64,000 nucleotides of DNA from positions 62,001 to 126,000 of the forward strand of contig NZ_JACLZI010000036.1 in assembly GCF_014280935.1 (NCBI RefSeq), given 5' to 3'. Shown here piece after piece: positions 52,621 through 62,702 of this stretch. Source of the stretch: Aquibacillus kalidii (lineage in GTDB: Bacteria; Bacillota; Bacilli; Bacillales; Amphibacillaceae). Position 1 is the first letter of the stretch. The number at the start of each line of letters is the position of its first letter. Below the pieces are notes generated by a model. The model was not told where the DNA came from. It saw only the letters and a list, made by a program, of their open reading frames with translations, and did no database searches. The position numbers were made by a program, and so were the translations under genes.

Positions 52621-54117
52621 TTACATACCAGCAACAGTTGGTAATTTAGATGACCCCATCAGATACTCATCTACTGCGTAAGCTACTTCACGACCTTCGT
52701 TAATAGCCCAAACGATTAGACTTTGTCCTCTTCTAGCATCACCTGCAGCAAATACGCCTTCTACATTAGTAGTGAATTCACCGTATTCTGCTTCTACTTT
52801 TCTATTGACTGTATTTATTCCAAATTCCTTCAATAATGGTTGTTCTGGACCTTCGAAACCAATCGCAATAAGGACTAGTTGGGCTGGCCATACTTTTTCC
52901 GTTCCCGGAACTTCTTCGTAAACGAACATACCATTTTCATCTCTTGTTTTTTTCATTTCAATCGTATGAAGTTCTTGTAACTTTCCGTTTTCATCAGCAA
53001 CAAACTTCTTTGTTTGGATGCAATATTGGCGAATATCTTCCCCAAATTTAGCCTTCGCTTCTTTATGAGCATAATCTAAGCTAAAGACTTGTGGATATTC
53101 AGGCCACATATTATTAGAAGTTCTTGCCATCGGTAATTGTGGGTGTTTACCAAACTGGACAACACTGTTAGCACCTTGACGTAGTGCTGTTGCAATACAG
53201 TCTGCTCCTGTATCTCCACCACCAATAACGATTACATCCTTACCTTTAGCGTCAATGTAGTTACCATCTTCTAAGTTAGAGTCTAGTAAGCTTTTAGTGG
53301 AAGTAGTTAAAAAGTCCATAGCAAAATGTACACCTTCTGCTTCACGACCCTTAATTACTAGATCACGTTGTTTCTGAGCTCCCGTACAAACAATAACAGA
53401 ATCATACTGTTGTTTTAACTCATCAGCCGTAATATCAGTACCTACTTCTGTATTTAATACGAAAGAAACACCCTCTTGTTCTAACAACTTTATTCTACGT
53501 GCTACTACATCTTTTTCTAGTTTCATATTAGGAATACCGTAAGTTAACAATCCACCAGCACGGTCAGCACGTTCGTAAACCGTTACGTTGTGACCAGCTT
53601 GATTTAACTGGTCAGCACTAGCCATCCCTGCCGGACCTGAACCAATAATTGCCACCTTTTTACCTGTGCGCTTCTCAGGTATTCTTGGTGTAATCCAACC
53701 ATTTTCAAATCCTTTATCAATAATTGCTTGCTCAATATTCTTAATAGCTACTGCAGGATCAGAAATAGCTACTGTACAAGACCCCTCACATGGCGCTGGG
53801 CAAACACGTCCAGTAAACTCAGGAAAATTATTAGTCTTCATCAAACGTTCTAATGCTTCTTTCCATTTTCCTTTATAAACTAAATCATTCCACTCCGGAA
53901 TTAAGTTGTAAACAGGGCAACCAGACGTTGCCCCTCCTATTTCCATTCCAATATGACAGAAAGGTGTACCACAATCCATACAACGTGCACCCTGCCTGCT
54001 CATTACTTCATCCGAGAAAGGAGCAGAATATTCTTTCCAGTCATTTAAGCGTTCGATTGGATCACGTTGCGTTGCTTCTTCGCGCTTAATTTCCATAAAA
54101 CCTGTTGCTTTTCCCAT
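52621..54117 (-). CDS. gltD: Glutamate synthase small subunit (GltD)
   Basis: This NADPH- and FAD-binding subunit feeds electrons to the large subunit (named gltB in B. subtilis). The 498-residue protein has the N-terminal iron-sulfur cysteine clusters (ARCMDCGTPFC, SGCPVYN and CPAPCEGSC), the FAD loop AIIGSGPAGMASADQL, and the NADPH loop VIGGGDTGADC, plus a C-terminal GEFTTNVEGVFAAGDARRG. It lies 15 bases after gltB and ends at a strong terminator. Confidence 0.96.
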   Translation of the reverse strand: MGKATGFMEIKREEATQRDPIERLNDWKEYSAPFSDEVMSRQGARCMDCGTPFCHIGMEIGGATSGCPVYNLIPEWNDLVYKGKWKEALERLMKTNNFPEFTGRVCPAPCEGSCTVAISDPAVAIKNIEQAIIDKGFENGWITPRIPEKRTGKKVAIIGSGPAGMASADQLNQAGHNVTVYERADRAGGLLTYGIPNMKLEKDVVARRIKLLEQEGVSFVLNTEVGTDITADELKQQYDSVIVCTGAQKQRDLVIKGREAEGVHFAMDFLTTSTKSLLDSNLEDGNYIDAKGKDVIVIGGGDTGADCIATALRQGANSVVQFGKHPQLPMARTSNNMWPEYPQVFSLDYAHKEAKAKFGEDIRQYCIQTKKFVADENGKLQELHTIEMKKTRDENGMFVYEEVPGTEKVWPAQLVLIAIGFEGPEQPLLKEFGINTVNRKVEAEYGEFTTNVEGVFAAGDARRGQSLIVWAINEGREVAYAVDEYLMGSSKLPTVAGM

Positions 54118-54132
54118 ATTCCTCTCTCCTTT

Positions 54133-57100
54133 CTACTGTACTACCTTTTCTTTTGATTCTTTTGTAACTGCTTTTTGGTTATTTTTCGCTAAAAAGGCAC
54201 TCATTTGCGCTTCTTCAGTAGTTTCACCTGCGTCAATGTAAGATTGAATTTGACTTAACATATGCTTGTAATCATTTGGAATGACTTTAACAAACTTTTG
54301 AGAAGCCTCATTCCAATTTTCAAGGATACTAGCAGCCTTACTACTATTCGTATATTGGAAGTGACTTTGAATCATATGCTTTAACTCATCTTCTTCAGCT
54401 GTATCTTCCAAGGATTCAAAACCTATCATTTCTGTATTACATAGACCTTTAAATACTTGTTTGTCTTCAGCATAAACATAAGCTATACCACCAGACATTC
54501 CCGCGCCAAAGTTTTTACCTACTTCACCTAATACAACTACACGTCCGCCAGTCATATATTCACAACCGTGATCACCGATTCCCTCAACAACAACCTTTGC
54601 ACCACTGTTACGTACTGCAAAACGTTCACCAGCCATACCATTTATATACGCTTCACCGTTCGTAGCACCGTATAAAGATACGTTACCAGCAATTACGTTT
54701 TTACTAGGGAATATGGTTGATTCTTTCGGGGAAGAAACTACTATTTTCCCTCCAGATAAACCTTTTCCAACGTAGTCATTTGCATCACCATTAAGTAGCA
54801 TTGTCATTCCTTTAGGGATAAATGCCCCAAAGCTCTGACCGGCTGAACCATTAAAACGTAGTGTAATAGTATCTTCTGGTAGACCTTCTTCTCCATATCG
54901 CTTAGATATTTCACTACCTACGATAGTACCTGTTACTCGATTTATATTTTTAATAGAGAACGTTGCATCTACCTTTTCTTTTGTCTCGATAGCTTGTGTA
55001 ACAACAGGCAAGATCTCTGTTACATCAAGAGATTGATCAATCTTATGATTTTGAGGTGTCTTGAACGTACGTCCACCTTCAACTTGGTATAACAATGTAG
55101 AAAGATCTAAATCTTTGGCTTTCCAATGCGCTTTCGCACGATCACTAATACCAAGAACATCTGTACGCCCTACCATTTCTTCTACAGTTCTAAAGCCAAG
55201 TAAAGCCATAATTTCACGCATTTCCTCTGCGACAAAATGCATATAGTTTACAATATGGTCTGGGTCACCAATAAACTTTTTACGTAATTCAGGATTTTGC
55301 GTTGCAACCCCTACTGGGCAAGTATCCATATGACATACTCGCATCATAACACAGCCAAGAACAACTAAAGGAGCAGTTGCAAAACCATATTCTTCAGCAC
55401 CCAACAAAGCAGCCATTACAACATCTTTACCAGTTAAAAGCTTACCGTCAGTTTCTAGAATGACACGCTCTCTTAGCCCATTAAGCATTAAGGTTTGGTG
55501 AGCTTCCGCTAAACCTAATTCCCAAGGTAATCCGGTGTGTTTAATACTAGTTTTAGGTGATGCACCAGTACCACCATCATAACCTACAACAGAAATGACA
55601 TCTGCACTACCTTTAGCAACCCCCGCGGCAATCGTTCCAACGCCTGCTTTAGATACTAATTTCACACTTATTCTTGCATCACGATTAGCATTTTTAAGGT
55701 CATGTATCAACTGAGCTAAATCCTCAATAGAATAAATATCATGGTGCGGTGGTGGTGAAATTAAATCTACACCAGGAGTAGATCCACGTACATCTGCAAC
55801 CCATGGGTATACCTTTTTACCTGGCAATTGACCACCCTCACCCGGTTTAGCACCTTGAGCCATCTTAATTTGAAGCTCATCAGCATTAACAAGGTAATGA
55901 CTCTTTACACCAAATCGTCCAGATGCAATTTGTTTAATTGCGCTACGACGTTGATCTCCATTCTCATCAACAATGTAACGTTTAGCATCCTCTCCACCTT
56001 CACCACTATTACTCTTTCCACCAATACGGTTCATTGCAATAGCAAGTGCTTCATGTGCTTCTTGACTTAAAGAACCAAACGACATTGCGCCAGTTTTAAA
56101 ACGTTTAACAATTGATTCAACAGGCTCAACTTCATCGATGGATATAGCATTCGTTTTCTCGAATGAAAATAAATTTCTTAAAAAGCCTAGACGCTCTTCA
56201 TCAGCAGCCTTAGAGAATTCTTTAAATAAATTGTAATCTCCTCTTCGACAAGCCCATTGTAAAGTATGAATTGTCTTTGGATTGAACGCGTGATGTTCTC
56301 CCGTTTTTCTCCATTGGAAGTCACTTCCTGATTCAAGTGATTTATCAATAGCTTCTTGATATCCAGATTGATGACGAAGGATGGCTTCTTTTGCAATCGT
56401 GTCAAATCCAATTCCATCAATTTGAGAAGCTGTACCTGTAAAATGTTCATTAATTACTTGTTTACTAATACCGACTGCTTCAAATATTTGTGCGCCACGG
56501 TAACTTTGAACAGTAGAAATACCCATCTTACTCATTACTTTGACAACGCCTTCTGTAACAGCACCAATGTACTTATTAACGGTATCTTCATAACTTACAT
56601 CCAGGTTTCCACGTTCGATTTCATATTTATATGTTTCGAATGCAAGATACGGATTTATCGCATCAACACCATAGCCAAGTAATGCAGCAAAGTGATGAAC
56701 CTCTCTCGTTTCACCAGTTTCCGCAATTAAACTTACCTTTGTTCTACTACCCTGACGAACAAGATATTGGTGTAGAGCACTCACAACTAACAATGCTGGA
56801 ATCGCAACATTATTTCCATCCATCTTTCTATCAGATAGGATTAATAAATTAGCACCATCTGCTATTGCTTTGTCAGCCTCTTCAAAGACAGATTGTAGTC
56901 CTACTTCAAGGTTGTCTGAAAATAATGCATCAATAGTATGGCTTGTAAAACCAGTGTACTTATCCTCTCTAATCCCTTTTAACTGGTAGTTAGAAAGTAC
57001 AAATGATTCCAATTGGATACGATGACAATTCGCCTTATTAGGGTGGAGGATATTCCCTTCAGGTCCTAATAACGTCATAGTAGAAGTAACAATTTGTTCA

Positions 57101-58686
57101 CGGTATGCATCAATCGGAGGATTTGTCACTTGAGCAAACAATTGTTTGAAATAATTAAACAATGATTGAGGACGCTCAGATAATACCGCAAGTGGGACAT
57201 CATTCCCCATTGCACCAATTGGATCTTTTCCTTGGGTAATCATCGGTACTAAATATTTTTCAATATCCTCTGTTGTATATCCGAAAGCTTTTTGTCTAAT
57301 AAACAGACTATCAATTGTAGGTTCGTTTTCCCCTACAACACTTCCATCTAATCGCACAAGTTTTTCATCTAACCACTCTTGGTATGGATGTGCATGTGCT
57401 ACTTCTTTTTTAATTTCTTCATCAGAAATAATACGCCCTTCTTCTAAATCAATTAGTAGCATCTTACCAGGGCTTAATCTATCTTTATATAGAATATTTT
57501 CTTCTTCCACATCAATAACGCCAACTTCGGAAGAATAAATAATGTAATCATCTTTTGTTACATAATAACGTGCGGGTCTGAGACCATTACGGTCCAATAT
57601 TGCCCCAATTTGCTTTCCATCTGTAAATGTAATGGAAGTAGGACCATCCCACTGCTCCATTAAACAGCTGTGGTATTCGTAAAATGCTCGTTTTTCCTCG
57701 GAGATATGTGGATTTTTCTTCCACGGCTCAGGAATAAGCATCATAGCCGCGTGTGCAGGTGTTCTTCCTGCCAATGTGAAAAATTCCAACGCGTTATCCA
57801 ATGTTGATGAATCACTACCGTCAGCATTTAGAATTGGAAGAACCTTTTGAAGATCTTCACCAAACGCCTCAGACACAAATTGTTGTTCACGCGCTCTCAT
57901 CCAGTTAATGTTCCCTCTCATCGTATTAATCTCACCATTATGGATAAGGTAACGGTTAGGATGAGCACGTTCCCAACTAGGGAATGTGTTTGTACTAAAT
58001 CTAGAGTGAACAAGTGAAAATGCAGACACAAAGTCTTCATCTTGCAGTTCTAAATAAAATTCATCTACTTGATTAGGTGTAAGTAACCCTTTATATACAA
58101 TAGTTCTGTTAGATAGACTAGCAAAATAAAAGCGCATTTCACGTTTTTCTGCCCAGTATTCCGCTTGCTTTCTAATCACGTATAATTTTCTTTCAAACAC
58201 TAATTCATCCGTAATATTATCATTAGCACCAATAAACACTTGTCGTACTACTGGACAAGTTTCCTGTGCGTTTATTCCGATTTTTCTGACATCTGTTGGT
58301 ACAGTTCTCCAACCAATAAGCTGTTGACCTTCTTTTGCAATTATTTCGTTTACATACGTTTCAATTTCTTCTCTTTCTTGGTCATCCTTAGAGAAGAATA
58401 CCATACCTACTCCATAACGCCCTTTTTCTGGTAATGTAAATTCTGGGCATACTTTACGAAAATATTGATCTGGTATCTGTACCATCAAACCTGCGCCGTC
58501 TCCTGTATTCGGATCACTACCTTGACCACCACGGTGATCTAATTGACATAACATATTTAAACCTTTTTTAACTATGTCATGAGTAGCCAGACCTTTCATG
58601 TGTGCATACAAACCAATACCACATGCATCATGTTCGAATTCAGGACGGTATAGCCCTTGTGCTTTAGGCATCTGATTATAACTCAT
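54133..58686 (-). CDS. gltB: Glutamate synthase large subunit (GltB)
   Basis: The 1517-residue enzyme makes glutamate from glutamine and 2-oxoglutarate (named gltA in B. subtilis). The class II amidotransferase domain starts at Cys22 after a short propeptide (HDACGIGLYAH). The central FMN domain has KPGEGGQLPGKKVY, and the 3Fe-4S cysteines are in CVMMRVCHMDTCPVG. The beta-helix C-terminal domain follows (VGKGLSGGKIVV, GGRVVVLG). It is transcribed divergently from gltC and activated by GltC in relatives. The start follows GGGGGCG weakly. Confidence 0.96.
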   Translation of the reverse strand: MSYNQMPKAQGLYRPEFEHDACGIGLYAHMKGLATHDIVKKGLNMLCQLDHRGGQGSDPNTGDGAGLMVQIPDQYFRKVCPEFTLPEKGRYGVGMVFFSKDDQEREEIETYVNEIIAKEGQQLIGWRTVPTDVRKIGINAQETCPVVRQVFIGANDNITDELVFERKLYVIRKQAEYWAEKREMRFYFASLSNRTIVYKGLLTPNQVDEFYLELQDEDFVSAFSLVHSRFSTNTFPSWERAHPNRYLIHNGEINTMRGNINWMRAREQQFVSEAFGEDLQKVLPILNADGSDSSTLDNALEFFTLAGRTPAHAAMMLIPEPWKKNPHISEEKRAFYEYHSCLMEQWDGPTSITFTDGKQIGAILDRNGLRPARYYVTKDDYIIYSSEVGVIDVEEENILYKDRLSPGKMLLIDLEEGRIISDEEIKKEVAHAHPYQEWLDEKLVRLDGSVVGENEPTIDSLFIRQKAFGYTTEDIEKYLVPMITQGKDPIGAMGNDVPLAVLSERPQSLFNYFKQLFAQVTNPPIDAYREQIVTSTMTLLGPEGNILHPNKANCHRIQLESFVLSNYQLKGIREDKYTGFTSHTIDALFSDNLEVGLQSVFEEADKAIADGANLLILSDRKMDGNNVAIPALLVVSALHQYLVRQGSRTKVSLIAETGETREVHHFAALLGYGVDAINPYLAFETYKYEIERGNLDVSYEDTVNKYIGAVTEGVVKVMSKMGISTVQSYRGAQIFEAVGISKQVINEHFTGTASQIDGIGFDTIAKEAILRHQSGYQEAIDKSLESGSDFQWRKTGEHHAFNPKTIHTLQWACRRGDYNLFKEFSKAADEERLGFLRNLFSFEKTNAISIDEVEPVESIVKRFKTGAMSFGSLSQEAHEALAIAMNRIGGKSNSGEGGEDAKRYIVDENGDQRRSAIKQIASGRFGVKSHYLVNADELQIKMAQGAKPGEGGQLPGKKVYPWVADVRGSTPGVDLISPPPHHDIYSIEDLAQLIHDLKNANRDARISVKLVSKAGVGTIAAGVAKGSADVISVVGYDGGTGASPKTSIKHTGLPWELGLAEAHQTLMLNGLRERVILETDGKLLTGKDVVMAALLGAEEYGFATAPLVVLGCVMMRVCHMDTCPVGVATQNPELRKKFIGDPDHIVNYMHFVAEEMREIMALLGFRTVEEMVGRTDVLGISDRAKAHWKAKDLDLSTLLYQVEGGRTFKTPQNHKIDQSLDVTEILPVVTQAIETKEKVDATFSIKNINRVTGTIVGSEISKRYGEEGLPEDTITLRFNGSAGQSFGAFIPKGMTMLLNGDANDYVGKGLSGGKIVVSSPKESTIFPSKNVIAGNVSLYGATNGEAYINGMAGERFAVRNSGAKVVVEGIGDHGCEYMTGGRVVVLGEVGKNFGAGMSGGIAYVYAEDKQVFKGLCNTEMIGFESLEDTAEEDELKHMIQSHFQYTNSSKAASILENWNEASQKFVKVIPNDYKHMLSQIQSYIDAGETTEEAQMSAFLAKNNQKAVTKESKEKVVQ

Positions 58687-58783
58687 TTTTTATACGCCCC
58701 CGTTTATTCTATACTTTTAAGGTGTCTATTTACATTGTAGGTTTATTTATTCATCCAAACAATATATAATATAGATGAAAACA

Positions 58784-58798
58784 ATCTCAGTTTGAGAT
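58784..58798. promoter_or_regulatory. GltC box between gltB and gltC
   Basis: ATCTCAGTTTGAGAT is a perfect dyad of two hexamers around a 3-base centre, the form recalled for GltC operators. It lies 22 bases upstream of the gltC start and about 100 bases upstream of gltB. A TATAAT (58765-58770) serves the divergent promoter region. Confidence 0.7.
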
Positions 58799-58820
58799 GG
58801 ATTGGATTGGAGTGGTAAAA

Positions 58821-59723
58821 ATGGAGTTGAGACAGCTTCGTTATTTTATGGAGGTAGCTGAAAGAGAACACGTTTCAGAAGCGGCAGCTCATTTACATGT
58901 AGCACAATCTGCTATCAGTAGACAGATTGCAAATTTAGAAGCAGAATTAGGTGTTTCTTTATTTGAAAGAGAAGGAAGAAACGTAAAGTTAACACATATA
59001 GGGAAAGTTTTTTTAGCTCATACTAAAACCGCAATGAAGGCCATTGATCATGCAAAAAAGCAAATTGATGAATACATTGATCCAGAACGCGGATCGATTA
59101 AGATTGGTTTTCCGACCAGTTTAGCTAGTAACCTTCTTCCTACGGTAGTTTCCGAATTTAAGAAGAAACACCCTAAAATAGCTTTTCAACTTAGACAAGG
59201 TTCTTATAATTTTTTAATTGAATCAGTAGAAAACAGAGAAATAGATGTTGCCTTTTTGGGACCTGTACCAACCGACCACCCTGAACTTAAGGGAGACATT
59301 TTGTTCACTGAAAATTTATCCGCCTTGGTTCCTAGCACTCACCCTTTGTCCGAAAGAAAGAGTGTTAACCTTAGAGATTTGCGAGACGAACCGTTTGTAC
59401 TCTTTCCGAAAGGGTATATACTACACAAGCTTGTGATTGATGGCTGTAAACAAGCTGGATTCAGGCCGAATGTCACCTCGGAGGGAGAAGATCTAGATGC
59501 CATCAAGGGACTCGTTGCTGCAGGAATTGGTATTACTCTTTTACCAGAAAGTGCATTTAGTGAAGTGAAGCCACATTACAGTGCCAAAGTTAACATTAAT
59601 AATCCTGAATTAAGAAGAACGGTTGGCATTATCATACCTAAACATCGAAACTTAGCACCTTCTGAAAAAGTATTCTACGACTTTGTTAAAGATTTCTTTT
59701 CCATTTTGCAACAATTTCAATAA
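58821..59723 (+). CDS. gltC: LysR-type regulator GltC
   Basis: GltC activates glutamate synthase genes and responds to 2-oxoglutarate. With the ATG at 58821 the protein has 300 residues and opens MELRQLRYFMEVAEREHVSE, nearly identical to B. subtilis GltC, so the longer frame from 58797 is not used. The helix-turn-helix is at about 18-37 (AAAHLHVAQSAISRQI) and the effector domain follows with IKIGFPTSLASNLLPTV. Divergent orientation to gltB and the GltC box between them agree with the known regulon. Confidence 0.95.
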   Translation: MELRQLRYFMEVAEREHVSEAAAHLHVAQSAISRQIANLEAELGVSLFEREGRNVKLTHIGKVFLAHTKTAMKAIDHAKKQIDEYIDPERGSIKIGFPTSLASNLLPTVVSEFKKKHPKIAFQLRQGSYNFLIESVENREIDVAFLGPVPTDHPELKGDILFTENLSALVPSTHPLSERKSVNLRDLRDEPFVLFPKGYILHKLVIDGCKQAGFRPNVTSEGEDLDAIKGLVAAGIGITLLPESAFSEVKPHYSAKVNINNPELRRTVGIIIPKHRNLAPSEKVFYDFVKDFFSILQQFQ

Positions 59724-59950
59724 TGCCTATAGAATAATTAAGATAGTATATGTGTCCACCAGTTCATATTATAATGAAGAAACAGTTTATTGCTCTTATT
59801 ATCTATGTATATTAGTTAAAGAAAACAAGATCTAGTTGCAACATCTTTTATCCCCTTCCATATACGATAATAATTCGAAAATTGGTGGGACGTGCTGTTT
59901 TAACATGTTATCCACATTCAGCAGATGGTATAATTTTTTAAAACAATGAA

Positions 59951-59990
59951 AAAAAGGTAAGGTTATGGAAAACCATAACCTTACCTTTTT
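59951..59990. terminator. Bidirectional terminator between gltC and a small minus-strand gene
   Basis: AAAAAGGTAAGGTTATGG and CCATAACCTTACCTTTTT form a long stem with a 4-base loop. It overlaps the stop codon of the 45-residue gene. The preceding stretch 59724-59950 is AT-rich with nothing recognisable. Confidence 0.85.
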
Positions 59991-60118
59991 GTGTTTGATC
60001 TTTTTGCGTTATCCTCTAGCTCTGATTTAGGACGTTGGTTAGCCTCGTCTTCTGTAAGTCCTTGAGGATTTACACTAGTTCTAGGTCGATGATCATAATT
60101 AGTCTTCTTATTGGTCAT
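59981..60118 (-). CDS. 45-residue hydrophilic protein
   Basis: ATG at 60118-60116 follows TTGGAGGTGG and opens a 45-codon frame that ends inside the shared terminator. The protein is very hydrophilic, with no hydrophobic helix (TNKKTNYDHRPRTSVNPQG, then an acidic middle and a KRSNTKR tail). It resembles the small spore- or stress-associated proteins of bacilli in composition, but no specific family is recalled. The strong site and terminator make it likely to be real. Confidence 0.6.
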   Translation of the reverse strand: MTNKKTNYDHRPRTSVNPQGLTEDEANQRPKSELEDNAKRSNTKR

Positions 60119-60184
60119 TTAAAGCCACCTCCAAGGATAGTCTTTACAATGACAAGGTGACTTATCCAAGATATCAAATGTTTC

Positions 60185-61066
60185 TTAGATTACCTTATTC
60201 ATCCATCTAGAAGAGTTTTTAAATTCAAGTTGTTTTTCTAACATGTGTTTCACACGTTCACCGTTAATTTTCCAAGAAGCATCTTCTAAAGAACAAGAAA
60301 CTGGAACCTCTGTATGAATTTTGGCCAGGTTTCTTGATAAATGAAGCATATCTATATTTTCTTCAATTTTTTTCTTAATCCCTTTAGATAATTTATCCAA
60401 GTTGTTAATGATTTCGTCAATCGAACCATATTCTTGAATCAGCTTGGTTGCTGTTTTTTCACCAATGCCTTTAACACCAGGATAATTGTCAGACGTGTCC
60501 CCCATCAAACCTTTTAAATCAACTATTTGGAGCGGTAAAAGTCCTTTAGCTTCATAAAAAGAGTCATTCTTATAAACCTCATAATTCCCCTGGCCCTTTT
60601 TCATAATTGCAACTGATACATGATCTGTAACTAATTGAAGCATGTCTTGATCTCCAGTAACAATTAATACATCATTTTCTTCACTATATATATTCGCAAG
60701 AGTCCCTATACAATCGTCTGCTTCATATCCCTCTAGACCAATATTTGGCACTTCAAAAGCATCTACAACTTCTTTAACAATGTTGAATTGTGGGATAAGT
60801 TCAACAGGTGGTTCTCCGCGGTTGGATTTATAGCCATCGTACATTTCAGAACGAAATGTTTTACTACCCATGTCCCAACAGCAGATAACATGACTAGGAT
60901 CAAACGTTTCAATTGAATTAATAAAATAGTTTAAAAACCCATAAATACCATTTGTTGGAGTTCCTTTACTATTAATCATAAAATTGCCTGAATAGGCTGT
61001 TGCATAAAAGCCTCTAAAAAGTAACGCCATTCCGTCCACTAATAAAATTGTTTTTCTATTTTCCAT
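60185..61066 (-). CDS. 5'-3' exonuclease, stand-alone FEN/PolA type (YpcP-like)
   Basis: The 293-residue protein equals the 5' nuclease domain of DNA polymerase I without the polymerase. LLVDGMALLFRGFYA holds the first metal aspartate. CCWDMGSKTFRSEMYDGYKSNR, GLEGYEADDCIGTLA, VTGDQDMLQLV and GLMGDTSDNYPGVKGIGEKTA supply the remaining acidic cluster and the helical clamp/H3TH. Its B. subtilis counterpart is YpcP, involved in RNA primer removal. The start follows AAGGACGA. Role in primer or flap processing is inferred. Confidence 0.88.
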   Translation of the reverse strand: MENRKTILLVDGMALLFRGFYATAYSGNFMINSKGTPTNGIYGFLNYFINSIETFDPSHVICCWDMGSKTFRSEMYDGYKSNRGEPPVELIPQFNIVKEVVDAFEVPNIGLEGYEADDCIGTLANIYSEENDVLIVTGDQDMLQLVTDHVSVAIMKKGQGNYEVYKNDSFYEAKGLLPLQIVDLKGLMGDTSDNYPGVKGIGEKTATKLIQEYGSIDEIINNLDKLSKGIKKKIEENIDMLHLSRNLAKIHTEVPVSCSLEDASWKINGERVKHMLEKQLEFKNSSRWMNKVI

Positions 61067-61175
61067 TATAATCGTCCTTAATCAATAAATTTATTAATCT
61101 ATCATAATACTCTCATAAATTCACAGATTAACCAAGTGTAATTTCTTTATTAAATGTATATAAATGGTAGAATTC

Positions 61176-62579
61176 CTATCTTGCAATTGGCATCTTCACC
61201 ATAAAGGTTGTTCCTTCATTTACAATACTGTCTATTAATATTTCTCCCTCATGATTACTAATTATCTTGTGACTTACCATTAATCCTAAGCCTGTACCCT
61301 TCTTTTTAGTTGTAAAGAAAGATTCTCCGACCTTGTCCAAGTATTCTTTAGGAATTCCACAACCAAAATCTCTTACTTTTACAAAAGCTTTTCCTTCTTC
61401 AGTATGTAACTCAATGACTACTCTTTGATGTGTTTCTGAAGCTTCTACAGCATTTTTAATTAAATTAATAAACACTTGTTTAAGTTGAGATTTATCTCCG
61501 AATACACGAACAGGGTCTTCTTTAGGTCTCCAAGTGATTTGGATATTTTTACTACGTGCTGTTGAATTAATTAAAAAAACAACTTCATCTATAATTTGAA
61601 CCATATTATGGGAATTCATTTCTTCCTTTGGTTTCGCGAAACCTAGTAGGTCATTAGCAAGTTGTTCAATTCTTTCTATTTCTGAATTTAGAATATTGAT
61701 ATAATCTTTTGTTTTAATGGTTCCTGCTTGCATTAACTGCAAAAACCCTTTAATTGATGTAAGTGGATTTTTAATCTCATGAACAACACCTGCACTCAAT
61801 TCACCAATTACGGCTAATTTTTCAGATTGTCTTAGGAGTTTTTCAGATTCGATTTGATCTGTAACATTACGTGAGTCAACAATGACACGGAAGTCATTAT
61901 TTCTTGTAAACACTTTGGCTTTTGATTCCATCCATAAGTAATCTTCATCTTTACATTTCACCCTACAACATATATTACTAGTAGTCACAGACTTTTTTAA
62001 CTTTTTGTAGGCGTTAAGTAACACGATTTTGTCATCGGGGTGGATGTACTCATATATATTTTTCCCTCGAATCTCATCTTCACCATAGCCTAGTAACCCT
62101 TCTACTGATGGGGAAACGTATTGAATAGTCCCATCAAAACTAATTTCCGTTATAACATCAGAAATATTCTCGCTTATTAATTTATATTGCTCGACACTTT
62201 GTACGTATTCTTTTTCGTATAGCTTTCTTTTCGTTATATTATGTATATGGACTTGAGCATATACCTTTCCATCTTGTACGTATGGTGATGCAAATACCTC
62301 TACATCAATTGGAAACCCATTCTTATCAATAAATACTTGCTCCATTGCTTCTACTTTTTCTTTATCTTCAATTACCCTCTTTAACCTCTGCTTACAGGCC
62401 TCTTTGTAGTCCGAATGGAGAATTTGTTCAAAATCGAGTAAATCTTTATAACTATAACCTAACAACTCATAAACATACTTATTAGCATAGATTATTTCTC
62501 TATTATCAACTACTAGTATCCCAGTAGTTGAATTATTTATAATTTGTGAGTAATCTAAAGAATTCATATAAGTTACCAA
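61176..62579 (-). CDS. Soluble PAS-domain sensor histidine kinase
   Basis: This 467-residue kinase has two PAS domains (about 8-118 and 128-243) and no membrane helix. The dimerisation/phosphoacceptor domain has His267 in VVHEIKNPLTSIKGFL. The ATPase domain carries N box FINLIKNAVEAS, G1 DFGCGIPKEYLDKVG, F box ESFFTTK and G2 KGTGLGLMVSHKI. Cytoplasmic PAS kinases of this layout include the sporulation kinases KinA/KinE, but the partner regulator is not encoded nearby. Start TTG behind GGGGGG. Confidence 0.87.
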   Translation of the reverse strand: MVTYMNSLDYSQIINNSTTGILVVDNREIIYANKYVYELLGYSYKDLLDFEQILHSDYKEACKQRLKRVIEDKEKVEAMEQVFIDKNGFPIDVEVFASPYVQDGKVYAQVHIHNITKRKLYEKEYVQSVEQYKLISENISDVITEISFDGTIQYVSPSVEGLLGYGEDEIRGKNIYEYIHPDDKIVLLNAYKKLKKSVTTSNICCRVKCKDEDYLWMESKAKVFTRNNDFRVIVDSRNVTDQIESEKLLRQSEKLAVIGELSAGVVHEIKNPLTSIKGFLQLMQAGTIKTKDYINILNSEIERIEQLANDLLGFAKPKEEMNSHNMVQIIDEVVFLINSTARSKNIQITWRPKEDPVRVFGDKSQLKQVFINLIKNAVEASETHQRVVIELHTEEGKAFVKVRDFGCGIPKEYLDKVGESFFTTKKKGTGLGLMVSHKIISNHEGEILIDSIVNEGTTFMVKMPIAR

Positions 62580-62702
62580 GATATCCCCCCTTCCTTAAAT
62601 TAAACACGAATACTAGACAATTGTAACTAAATTATGTACATTATAAAATACATTTACATCTATTTCTATTCTACTATACCATTTTCTAACGGAGTGTGAC
62701 TA

